This document shows, one piece after another, positions 1-5,905 of a stretch of 7,212 nt of DNA. The DNA is from a bacterium (GTDB lineage Bacteria; UBP13; UBA5359), in contig JAQUEL010000088.1 in assembly GCA_028685295.1 (NCBI GenBank), positions 1 through 7,212 on the forward strand, written 5' to 3'. A program made the translations under genes and the position numbers. Position 1 is the stretch's first letter, and each line of letters starts with the position of its first letter. The notes under the pieces were generated by a model. That model did not search any database. It had not been told where the DNA came from and worked only from the letters and a program-made list of their open reading frames with translations.

Positions 1-493
1 CCGGAAACATACCGTCGGCCAGGGGTATGGTACCGGGATACCTGATGTCCACCATCAGCAGAAAGGCGGGCTCGGCCTCCATCAGAGCGCGGTAATAATC
101 CCTGGATTCAATATGCGTTCCCAGATGTACTACCGCCCGCCCCCGTAAATCGGAAAAATCAGGAAGACCGCTACTGCCGGTACCTTCAAAAAAGACCAGC
201 GGTGCTTCCAGCATCCTGCCGTCAGTACCGGGAGTGTTGCTAAAGAGAGAGCAGGGAAACTCCTCCCACCTACCGCCGATATTGATTAGAAGATGCTGCT
301 TCTCCACTACCCTGCTTTGGATCTCATATTCCTCCAGCGATACAGCGGCACCATAGCCGGCAAACTCTCCGGCAATATACTCGGCCGCTAGCCGCTCGCC
401 CTCCGATCCGGCCAGGCGTACTCCAATCTCCCTTGTCAGACGGGAAAGGTGCTGCTCCAGCAATTCAGGCGAAACAGATCTATCTTTGCTCAT
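1..493 (-). CDS. Probable M28-family metallopeptidase, N-terminal part only
   Basis: Reading from the ATG at 493, the frame stays open to the left edge of the window and gives 164 residues. It starts MSKDRSVSPELLEQHLSRLT and continues with an IGVRLAGSEGERLAAEYI stretch. That pattern (helix, then R-x-A/P-G-S-x-x-x, then helix) is typical of the N terminus of M28 zinc aminopeptidases. The following part, roughly residues 90-160, resembles a protease-associated (PA) insert. No signal peptide is visible. The zinc ligands and catalytic acid would lie outside the window, so activity cannot be judged. A GAGG ribosome binding site sits 10 bases before the ATG. The gene begins 46 bases after the stop of the LacI-type regulator, so co-transcription and regulation by that protein are likely. 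A TATAAT lies in the gap but has no good -35 partner. The family call is from pattern recognition and is moderately secure. Confidence 0.7.
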   Translation of the reverse strand, partial: MSKDRSVSPELLEQHLSRLTREIGVRLAGSEGERLAAEYIAGEFAGYGAAVSLEEYEIQSRVVEKQHLLINIGGRWEEFPCSLFSNTPGTDGRMLEAPLVFFEGTGSSGLPDFSDLRGRAVVHLGTHIESRDYYRALMEAEPAFLLMVDIRYPGTIPLADGMFP

Positions 494-539
494 GATCGGT
501 TGTCCTCACATACAGGTATAAATTATAAATACGATTACC

Positions 540-1610
540 CTATTTAGGTGCTGGTCCGGTGGAAGCCCTTACAACCAGTTTCGGTTCAATAAGAACGGGG
601 TCGGAAATAACCGGTGGAGCCTCTTTTATAAGTTTTTTATCTATCATATCCAGAAGTATATCTACGCTCTTGCAACCGATCTCTTCACTATTCTGACGCA
701 CACTGGTCAGGGCAACCGGAGAGAGTACGGCAGTATCACTATCGTCAAAGCCTATCACAGAGAGCTCTTCAGGCACCTTTATGCCGAGTTGGAGAGCAGC
801 TCTTATAACACCAAGAGCAATATCATCATTACCGGCAAAAACGGCTGTAGGTCTATTAGGCCGGGACAGCACATCATCAGCTAATTCATAACCCTTCCGG
901 ACCAGGCTCCCCCGGTTGTCGAACTTACAGCGCTCTCCATCTTTATCTCTTACTAGCAAAAACTCCACACCAAGGCCTGCTTTAGAAGCGATAGCAACAA
1001 ACCCATCCGTCCTTGATGCCTTGTAACGTTCTCCCGTATCCTCAGTAAAGACCGCTAATTTATGATGTCCCTGAGCCATCATGTATTCCGCCGCCAGCTG
1101 TCCACCTTTAAAATAATCAGTATAGACGCTGGCAGGATTGAAAGCAACATTTCTACTAATGCTTACCAGCGGGTAATTTTTCTCGATCAGCTGCTGCAGA
1201 TAAGATTCGCACGGCCCCGATTGTACCGAGGCTATAATAATACCATCTACATAACGATTGACAAAATCCGTCAGCAGAGACTCTTCTCTGTCGATATCCA
1301 TATGGGTATAACCAATAAACAGCCTATAACCTTTTTGCTGGGTCAGATCCTCAATAATCTCTAAATTCTCCTGCATAACCGGAATACGCGTGTTTGGCAA
1401 TATCAGCCCTATGGTATTGCTTTTACCAGTCCTGAGACTACGAGCAATAGGGTTGGGACGATAATTTAGCTTATGGGCCGCTGCCATTATCTGCTGCCGA
1501 AGCTTGGGCCCGGCAAAACACTTGGGGTCTTCCCGTAGAACTGCAGCTACGGTTGAGAGCGGAATGCCTGTATATTGGCTTATTTCTTTTAATGTGCTCT
1601 GCCTACTCAT
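540..1610 (-). CDS. LacI/GalR-family transcriptional regulator
   Basis: This is a 356-residue DNA-binding repressor of standard family length. Residues 6-30 form the helix-turn-helix (TLKEISQYTG, then LSTVAAVLRE). Residues 49-60 form the hinge (YRPNPIARSLR), with Leu59 in the place of the leucine lever that opens the central CG step of operators in this family. From about residue 65 the protein is a two-lobed periplasmic-binding-protein-like effector domain. Typical C-terminal landmarks are RPTAVFAGNDDIALG and PEELSVIGFDD. The ATG has an AGGAAG ribosome binding site 7 bases upstream and a near-consensus promoter beyond it. The effector cannot be read from the sequence. The gene downstream is a probable M28 peptidase rather than a sugar gene, so the ligand may not be a sugar. 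A palindrome 147 bases upstream of the ATG is a candidate operator for autoregulation. Confidence 0.93.
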   Translation of the reverse strand: MSRQSTLKEISQYTGIPLSTVAAVLREDPKCFAGPKLRQQIMAAAHKLNYRPNPIARSLRTGKSNTIGLILPNTRIPVMQENLEIIEDLTQQKGYRLFIGYTHMDIDREESLLTDFVNRYVDGIIIASVQSGPCESYLQQLIEKNYPLVSISRNVAFNPASVYTDYFKGGQLAAEYMMAQGHHKLAVFTEDTGERYKASRTDGFVAIASKAGLGVEFLLVRDKDGERCKFDNRGSLVRKGYELADDVLSRPNRPTAVFAGNDDIALGVIRAALQLGIKVPEELSVIGFDDSDTAVLSPVALTSVRQNSEEIGCKSVDILLDMIDKKLIKEAPPVISDPVLIEPKLVVRASTGPAPK

Positions 1611-1641
1611 AATTCACTTCCTGTATATAAGAGACACTAAC

Positions 1642-1671
1642 ATTCTAACCTGTTTCACGAATAGTTGTCAA
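1642..1671 (-). promoter_or_regulatory. Sigma-A-type promoter of the LacI-type regulator
   Basis: On the minus strand a perfect TTGACA (1671-1666) is followed after 18 bases by TAGAAT (1647-1642, five of six matches to TATAAT). Transcription would start near 1635, leaving a leader of about 25 bases that holds the AGGAAG ribosome binding site. This is the best promoter match between rsmI and the regulator gene. A second, weaker candidate (TTGACT, 16 bases, GATAAA) lies just upstream. Confidence 0.7.
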
Positions 1672-1756
1672 TGGATACCTTTATCAAAGGCAATCAAACA
1701 CAGTCAATGATTATCACTGCGGCGAGCATTTGATGTATAAGTAAAGCCTCCCGGCT

Positions 1757-1774
1757 ATATATAACGTTATATAT
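1757..1774. promoter_or_regulatory. 18-bp perfect palindrome, candidate LacI-family operator
   Basis: The sequence ATATATAACGTTATATAT is a perfect inverted repeat centred on a CG step between 1765 and 1766. LacI/GalR operators are typically palindromes with a central CG flanked by A/T, often AACGTT. It overlaps a promoter-like sequence on the minus strand: TTGTTG at 1785-1780, then TATATA at 1763-1758 (16-base spacer) or 1761-1756 (18-base spacer). A bound repressor would block that promoter. A second pair, GTAAAG (1741-1746) and CTTTAC (1775-1780), brackets it asymmetrically. The likely binder is the regulator encoded just downstream, by inference only. Confidence 0.55.
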
Positions 1775-1906
1775 CTTTACAACAAATATCTTGCCAGGGT
1801 GTTTATATTTCTTCTACGGGCCGGAATCCTCAGTATCTGTAGCGCCAAAGCTCGCAGAGCGTATGCGGGCGTCTAAAAATCTGCAAGATGCCCGAAGGCT
1901 CTCCGA

Positions 1907-2749
1907 TCAGAGCATCCGCTTATATAATTCACGCCGCGGCAGACCTGTCCTTGAAGCTGCTTCACGTGCCGCCTCGCTCTTACTAAGACCGCCGGCAAGA
2001 AGCTGTTGCAGAAGCTCATCGAGGTCGATATCGGCAGGCGCATAAGAAAGAGAACCCTCTCCCGCACCCTCGACTATCAGGGTTATCTCTCCCCGAGGTT
2101 CGTTGTTCTCAAAATGTTCCCTCAGGGATTGCAAAGGCATCCTCAAGTTTTCCTCATACAGCTTGGTAAGTTCACGTGCCACTGAGGCATTTCTGTTGCC
2201 CAGAACTTCATGCATATCCTTTAAAGTGGCCTTCAACCGATGAGGCGCCTCATAAAAGATCATTGTATACGGATAACTCTTCAGCCGTTCAATCTCTGCC
2301 AGCCGTTCGTTCCTTTTTCTGGGAAGAAAACCCGTAAAAGCAAACCGGTCCGTCTTTAAACCGGATACTACCAGGGCAGTAACGGCAGCTGTCGGTCCTG
2401 GTATCGGTATAACCGCCAATCCGGCTTTCAGTACGGCTGCTATCAGATCATGCCCCGGATCCGAGATGCCGGGCATACCGGCATCCGAGACCAGCGCCAC
2501 CTGCAACCCATCCGTGATACGTCCTACCAGTTCACGGCCGCGCTCATATCTGTTGTGCTCATGATAGGAGATAAGCTCAACCTTAATGTCATAATGGTTA
2601 AGCAGTTTGCGGGTATGCCGTGTATCCTCTGCCGCCACCAGGTCCACCTGGCGCAATATTTTCAGAGCACGTAACGATATATCCTCAAGATTGCCGATAG
2701 GGGTGCCGCAAACATACAGGCACCCCTGTTGTGTAATCGTATTCTGCAT
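1907..2749 (-). CDS. rsmI: 16S rRNA (cytidine(1402)-2'-O)-methyltransferase RsmI
   Basis: RsmI uses S-adenosylmethionine to 2'-O-methylate C1402 in the decoding centre of 16S rRNA, which helps decoding fidelity. It acts in the cytoplasm on the small ribosomal subunit. The 280 residues match the family's usual length and carry its landmarks in order: LYVCGTPIGNLEDISLRAL (11-29), AAEDTRHT (39-46), SDAGMPGISDPG (88-99), IPIPGPTAAVTALVVSGL (114-131), FTGFLPRK (138-145) and FYEAPHRL (165-172). These belong to the tetrapyrrole-methylase fold. The ATG at 2749 is the only ATG, GTG or TTG between the upstream in-frame stop and the conserved core. It has no recognisable Shine-Dalgarno, unlike every other complete gene here. 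The gene lies 37 bases after the second BON gene and may have its own promoter. Confidence 0.96.
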   Translation of the reverse strand: MQNTITQQGCLYVCGTPIGNLEDISLRALKILRQVDLVAAEDTRHTRKLLNHYDIKVELISYHEHNRYERGRELVGRITDGLQVALVSDAGMPGISDPGHDLIAAVLKAGLAVIPIPGPTAAVTALVVSGLKTDRFAFTGFLPRKRNERLAEIERLKSYPYTMIFYEAPHRLKATLKDMHEVLGNRNASVARELTKLYEENLRMPLQSLREHFENNEPRGEITLIVEGAGEGSLSYAPADIDLDELLQQLLAGGLSKSEAAREAASRTGLPRRELYKRML

Positions 2750-2755
2750 ATCACA

Positions 2756-2784
2756 AGTATATATATGATAAAGATCTATGTCCA
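2756..2784 (-). promoter_or_regulatory. Candidate rsmI promoter giving a leaderless transcript
   Basis: On the minus strand TGGACA (2784-2779) and TATACT (2761-2756) are separated by exactly 17 bases. Each matches five of six consensus positions. If the last T of the -10 box is position -7, +1 falls on base 2749, the A of the rsmI ATG. The missing Shine-Dalgarno before rsmI fits this. Readthrough from the stress cluster is the alternative source of transcript. Confidence 0.5.
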
Positions 2785-2786
2785 GT

Positions 2787-3434
2787 TCAATCTAGAACTT
2801 CTAATCTATTTCGTACTTCTCTGACTCCCTCTACCTGTGCAGCCAACCTTTCCGCCCGCTCTCGCTGCTCAATAGTATTTACCGCACCATTCAGGAACAC
2901 TATGCCTCCTTCCGTATAAGCGGTAACATTGAGTCGTGACAGTTCCCTATCCGAAATTATATTCTGCTCTACAGTAAGATTGATTTGATCATCATAACCG
3001 ATATCGCGAACGTCGAGTTCGCTTATAGCATCCCGAGCTCCTTTGATTCTTTCTACTACCTCTTCAGCCGTACGGACATCGCCGATGGATTGTACTTCCC
3101 CTCTAAGAATGACATTACCTTCGACTACTTCAACTTCTACATCTTTAAGATCGAGTCCGGCTTCCTGGCTGATCGCCTCTCTGGACGCATTTTCGAGCTC
3201 TCTGTCTGATATATCCTTATCCATAGGCACGGTAAGAGAGTTATCCACAAATCTAACTCCCTCCACCACGGAAGCTATCTGCTCAGCTCTATGTCTTGCC
3301 TCGGCATTCTCCACCAGGCCATCAAGCCTGACCAGGCCATTGACGCAATCTATATTTATGCTATAGACATCGAGATCCAAGTCCCTGGCCATAGCCTCTC
3401 TGATCTGCCAGCATATCTCCTCATCTCTGGGCAT
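2787..3434 (-). CDS. Triple BON-domain protein, cytoplasmic (second copy in cluster)
   Basis: The 215-residue protein is made of three successive BON domains (about 6-70, 76-145 and 150-213). Each has the pattern of a helix, a strand, a G-x-V-x-L-x-G turn (NGLVRLDGLV, GNVILRGEV, GGIVFLNGAV), a second helix (AEQIASVVEGV, AEEVVERIKGA, AERLAAQVEGV) and a final strand. BON domains are best known from OsmY-like and secretin-associated proteins, where they bind phospholipid or other ligands. Those are usually exported, whereas here no signal peptide or lipobox is present, so a cytoplasmic location is inferred. The protein is acidic. It starts one base after the stop of the BCAM0308-type gene, with GGAGG 7 bases before the ATG, so the two are almost certainly co-expressed. 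The precise ligand is unknown. Confidence 0.85.
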   Translation of the reverse strand: MPRDEEICWQIREAMARDLDLDVYSINIDCVNGLVRLDGLVENAEARHRAEQIASVVEGVRFVDNSLTVPMDKDISDRELENASREAISQEAGLDLKDVEVEVVEGNVILRGEVQSIGDVRTAEEVVERIKGARDAISELDVRDIGYDDQINLTVEQNIISDRELSRLNVTAYTEGGIVFLNGAVNTIEQRERAERLAAQVEGVREVRNRLEVLD

Positions 3435-3435
3435 C

Positions 3436-3969
3436 TTATTCCTCCCGTGACCAGTATACTCTAACTAATCGATCCTCATGAGACCAGATAATAGTCAACT
3501 CGCCGTCATAAGCCTTTTTCAGCCTCTTACCTATACGCTCAGCCATAAACGGATTGGCGGTACGAATAACTATATCTTCACCGGAAGAGGCTATATTGAT
3601 AATCATAGATGCCGGATTATCTATACGCAATTCCTCTTCCTCATGCTGAATGGCATTCAGCAATTCAGCTGTACGTCCTTCCAGGAAGCCTCCACTCAAA
3701 AGAATAACCCCGCCTACCTCCTCCGTCTTCGCCGCCGCACAACCCGGACAATCTTCATACTCGAATTGCCCGCTATTTGTGAGCTCTTTCTTTAATGCTT
3801 CATCAAAAAACCACCGCTTTTCCAAAGATATTGCACCACAGCCGGGGCAAATCCTGGCTAACGACGGCTCTTCCTTGCGTATATGGTATTTGCCGTCTTC
3901 CGAATCGATCTGTCTGGGGCGATAAAAGATACGCCGCACAGGCTGATACTCCTGTTGCAAACGCTTCAT
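3436..3969 (-). CDS. BCAM0308-family zinc-ribbon protein
   Basis: The 177-residue protein has two CxxC pairs, C41-PG-C44 and C74-PG-C77, which should bind one zinc ion. The remainder follows the BCAM0308 family pattern: RWFFDEA after the first pair, GGVILLSGGFLEGR after the second, a charged helix HEEEELRIDNPAS, then AERIGKRLKKAYDGEL and a final VRVYW. The family has no established biochemical role. The N terminus recalls the zinc region of the ribosome export factor NMD3, which only hints at RNA or ribosome contact. I chose the ATG at 3969, not the in-frame ATG at 3993. It has TGGAG 7 bases upstream and overlaps the stop of the preceding gene as ATGA, the usual sign of coupled translation. 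The upstream ATG has no comparable site. The start would be settled by N-terminal data. Confidence 0.82.
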   Translation of the reverse strand: MKRLQQEYQPVRRIFYRPRQIDSEDGKYHIRKEEPSLARICPGCGAISLEKRWFFDEALKKELTNSGQFEYEDCPGCAAAKTEEVGGVILLSGGFLEGRTAELLNAIQHEEEELRIDNPASMIINIASSGEDIVIRTANPFMAERIGKRLKKAYDGELTIIWSHEDRLVRVYWSREE

Positions 3970-4154
3970 GAGATTTCTCCAATAGCGTCCCATATACCGG
4001 CCATGCTGTGAAAAGTACCTTCCGGCATCCTCTCCAGCACATCGACAATATCCAAAGGGGCGTTATGTTCACGAGCAAAAAGAAGCACATCACCTTTGGT
4101 GGCAGGAAAATCAATACCCTCCAGATATTGGGCTATAGCTGTCATAGATACCAT
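3966..4154 (-). CDS. DUF2795 domain protein
   Basis: The 62-residue protein is essentially one DUF2795 domain. Its features are an AIAQYLEGIDFPATKGDVL segment, a mid part AREHNAPLDIVDVLERMP and a short C-terminal helix. These match the family signature of a short helical domain with FPA-x-K, A-x-x-N-x-A and LE-x-(L/M)P. The function is not established. Related domains occur in small stress-linked and regulatory proteins. I chose the ATG at 4154 because AGGAGG sits 7 bases before it. The in-frame ATG at 4175 would add MHTGGFN and has no such site. The gene follows the first triple-BON gene by 36 bases and overlaps the next gene by four bases (ATGA), so its level should be tied to that of the zinc-ribbon protein. 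Confidence 0.82.
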   Translation of the reverse strand: MVSMTAIAQYLEGIDFPATKGDVLLFAREHNAPLDIVDVLERMPEGTFHSMAGIWDAIGEIS

Positions 4155-4190
4155 GTTAAACCCTCCTGTATGCATAAAATGGATATCGAT

Positions 4191-4856
4191 TTATATTTCT
4201 GCCGGGGAGCGAACTTCCAGATCATTGATAACATTGATGACACCCGACGTCCACCAGGCATCATCTTCCGCCGCTGTTTTTTCGGCAAAAGAACCTACTT
4301 CACCTTTGAGCCTGACAACGCCTCCGGTCACTTCTATAACTATACCCTTAGTCGGTACCCAGACATCACGGATAAAGGCATTATGAACAGCATTCTTAAG
4401 CTCTTCATCCGTCCTGGATTGCCAGTTGATCACGGAAAGATCATTATCTACATCAACTACTCCCGGCGTCCACCAGGTATCCTCTTCCGCCGCCCGTTTT
4501 TCGGCAAAGGAGTCTACTTTACCGCTAAGCGTGACAACGCCGCCGCGGACATCGACACCTATCTCCTTGGGATCGACGCGCGTATCCCAGGTAAAGGCAG
4601 CCTTGACATCATCGGCAATATCATAATCTGATCTGGTAATCTCCGGCTTGACATTTATCTCATTGACGACATCCTTAACACCCTCCACCCTTCTGGTATC
4701 CTGGGCGGCGGCAAACTTACGGGCATAGGTAGATACGTTTCCTGACAGAACGACAACACCATTGCTGGAACGGACAGATATCTCTGTTTCGTCCACACGC
4801 GGATCCCAGGCCAGGGATGCCAGAACATCCGCCGCTATTTCAGCATCGCTCTTCAT
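4191..4856 (-). CDS. Triple BON-domain protein, cytoplasmic (first copy in cluster)
   Basis: The 221 residues hold three BON domains (about 4-70, 77-145 and 151-218). Each has a V-x-L-x-G core (GVVVLSGNVSTYA, GVVTLSGKVDSFAE, GVVRLKGEVGSFAE). Each is followed by a helix ending at RVEGV, WTPGV or WTSGV and a closing strand. Domains 1 and 2 share a distinctive WDxRVD before the first core strand. Domains 2 and 3 share an E(E/D)D-x-WWT patch. The repeats are far closer to each other than to those of the second BON protein, pointing to internal duplication within this gene. No signal peptide is visible. AAGGAG lies 12 bases before the ATG, a rather long spacing, and an in-frame stop just upstream rules out an earlier start. 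It follows dodecin by 36 bases. BON domains bind lipid or small ligands in known cases; the target here is unknown. Confidence 0.87.
   Translation of the reverse strand: MKSDAEIAADVLASLAWDPRVDETEISVRSSNGVVVLSGNVSTYARKFAAAQDTRRVEGVKDVVNEINVKPEITRSDYDIADDVKAAFTWDTRVDPKEIGVDVRGGVVTLSGKVDSFAEKRAAEEDTWWTPGVVDVDNDLSVINWQSRTDEELKNAVHNAFIRDVWVPTKGIVIEVTGGVVRLKGEVGSFAEKTAAEDDAWWTSGVINVINDLEVRSPAEI
4243..4545 (-). repeat. Internal direct repeat within the first triple-BON gene
   Basis: Bases 4243-4326 and 4462-4545 are direct repeats offset by 219 bases (73 codons). Counting by hand, about 69 of 84 positions match. They encode the equivalent parts of BON domains 3 and 2, including the WWT patch and the VVxLxG core. 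Domain 1 is more diverged at the DNA level. Confidence 0.8.
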
Positions 4857-4892
4857 CTTTCATTCACGCTCCTTATCAGCTGAATTGCTACG

Positions 4893-5105
4893 TCAGTGCT
4901 TATGCCGCTCAACTTTGAAGGTAACCTTAACGACAGCTCTATACTCCTTTATGCGGTTATCTTCTATCCTGGCGGAATATCTTTTAATATCCATCCATTC
5001 AATTCCCTCTATGGTTTCAGCTGCCTCTTCCAAAGCTGTACGTGCCGCCTCCTCCCACCCCTGTTCCGATACACCGGTCAGCATTATAGTTTTTAAAACC
5101 GCCAT
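4893..5105 (-). CDS. Dodecin family flavin-binding protein
   Basis: Dodecins form hollow dodecamers that store and buffer free flavins (riboflavin, FMN, FAD or lumichrome) and quench their photoreactions. The 70-residue protein has the family's beta-alpha-beta-beta layout: strand KTIMLTGVSEQGW (5-17), helix EEAARTALEEAAETIEG (18-34), strand IEWMDIKRYSARIED (35-49) and strand IKEYRAVVKVTFKVE (52-66). Trp37 corresponds to the tryptophan that stacks on the flavin ring (W36 in the Halobacterium protein). The glutamine that hydrogen-bonds flavin in some homologues is Arg56 here, within EYR. AAGGAGG sits 6 bases before the ATG, one of the strongest ribosome binding sites in the window, so high expression is likely. 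It starts 15 bases after the membrane-protein gene and is probably the second gene of the operon. It could be linked to the flavoprotein upstream. Confidence 0.93.
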   Translation of the reverse strand: MAVLKTIMLTGVSEQGWEEAARTALEEAAETIEGIEWMDIKRYSARIEDNRIKEYRAVVKVTFKVERHKH

Positions 5106-5120
5106 CTTCCGCCTCCTTTA

Positions 5121-5846
5121 TCAATCTTTACGATAATGGACGTACATTCCGGCTCCTACACCGACGTATATATTGTTCAACATATTTTCCGCTGTCTGGA
5201 CCTCCTTATATACGTTAAAACTGCCCACTGTGTATGTGCCGTATCTCTCAAGATCAAGGTTTTCACCGCTTACCAGGTTCTCTTTATTCCAAGTCTGACC
5301 ATTGATAATAACCTCTTTTACCAGCTTATTAGCTCGTTGCTGCGCTATATCCTGTGGCGTAGCAGCAGTGGGTTCCTGGACAGATGGAGTAGTAGTCCTT
5401 CCCCCGCCCGTTTGCTGGCCGGAGGAGCCTGCTACCGGCTGATAGGATTGATAAGTATTCTCTCCTTCCTTGACGTATATTACTGCGTAAGGCCGGCTTT
5501 GATTGCGTCGCACATAGATAGAGATTCCATCTGCCGTATCCACTTGGATAAATTCACTGTCATTTATCTTTTGCAGCCCCCCGGCAGCCGTCCAGATTCG
5601 GCTGGCATAGGCTATCTGCTGAGGGGCCTGTCCCTGACTGATACGCTGCGAGCCGGTAAAGAACCATAGAACCGCTAGAAGTGCCATCCCCAGAAGAAAC
5701 CCCAGAAGAAATGATATCCAATCAAACCCGGACCGATAATATTGCTCTTCACGCTCACGTTCTTTGGCTCTGCGTTCTCCTCTATCACGCTCTTCGGCTT
5801 CTTCTTCTTTTGCGCGCTCCCTGTCGCGTTCATATTCACCAGGCAT
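5121..5846 (-). CDS. Single-pass membrane protein with charged N-terminal region, unknown function
   Basis: I do not recognise the family of this 241-residue protein. Residues 4-34 are almost entirely Glu, Asp, Arg and Lys, with no proline, and probably form a charged helix or coiled coil. One membrane segment follows (about 43-63, WISFLLGFLLGMALLAVLWF). Next come a beta-rich part (about 75-130, with ISIYVRR and YAVIYVKEG), a Gly/Thr/Gln/Pro-rich linker (about 138-165, SSGQQTGGGRTTTP) and a C-terminal domain (about 167-241). The charged tail is probably inside the cell and the rest outside, by inference. AAGGAG lies 7 bases before the ATG. It is the first gene after the terminator and the sigma-B-like promoter, so it would lead the cluster. 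It could sense or anchor at the envelope. Confidence 0.8.
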   Translation of the reverse strand: MPGEYERDRERAKEEEAEERDRGERRAKEREREEQYYRSGFDWISFLLGFLLGMALLAVLWFFTGSQRISQGQAPQQIAYASRIWTAAGGLQKINDSEFIQVDTADGISIYVRRNQSRPYAVIYVKEGENTYQSYQPVAGSSGQQTGGGRTTTPSVQEPTAATPQDIAQQRANKLVKEVIINGQTWNKENLVSGENLDLERYGTYTVGSFNVYKEVQTAENMLNNIYVGVGAGMYVHYRKD

Positions 5847-5879
5847 AGGCTTACTCCTTCCACTCTATTTACAACGTAT

Positions 5880-5905
5880 ATACCCGGTCAAAAAAGAATA
5901 AAAAC
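5880..5905 (-). promoter_or_regulatory. Candidate sigma-B-type stress promoter
   Basis: On the minus strand GTTTTT (5905-5900) and GGGTAT (5885-5880) are separated by 14 bases. The B. subtilis sigma-B consensus is GTTTAA, 12-15 bases, GGGTAT, so this matches all but two positions with the right spacing. It lies about 34 bases upstream of the first gene of the stress-like cluster, leaving a leader of about 25 bases. The -35 part overlaps the T-rich arm of the terminator. A sigma-A reading (TTGACC at 5891-5886) has no good -10 at the right distance. Confidence 0.55.

Larger units (their letters stand above)
1611..1906. other. Intergenic region between rsmI and the LacI-type regulator gene
   Basis: No gene is supported in this gap. 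Its left half holds the promoter and the palindrome described separately. Its right half (about 1786-1906) is the region 3' of rsmI. On the minus strand a weak hairpin (GCTCT, loop GATCGG, AGAGC) begins within the rsmI stop region, and a five-T run follows about 16 bases after it. That is too far for a convincing intrinsic terminator. How rsmI transcription ends is therefore not clear from the sequence. Confidence 0.6.

Noticed and set aside
1840-1925. Possible terminator after rsmI (GCTCT/AGAGC hairpin, then a short T run)
   Set aside because: The stem is only 5 bp and the T run is about 16 bases away, so it does not meet the intrinsic-terminator pattern.
4008-4631. A 207-codon open frame on the plus strand
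   Set aside because: It lies opposite the DUF2795 and BON genes, its repeats simply mirror the BON repeats, and it has no recognisable domain or ribosome binding site.
5136-5669. A 177-codon open frame on the plus strand
   Set aside because: It is antisense to the membrane-protein gene, which has a strong ribosome binding site and coherent domain layout. The plus frame shows no family features.
1777-5876. Shared GTTGTAAA word near the palindrome and near the start of the stress cluster (minus strand)
   Set aside because: An 8-base match in AT-rich DNA is expected by chance, and the flanks do not align further.
5847-5897. Sigma-A promoter using TTGACC before the membrane-protein gene
   Set aside because: The only -10-like hexamer (TAAATA) is at 14 bases, which is too close. 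The sigma-B-type reading fits better.
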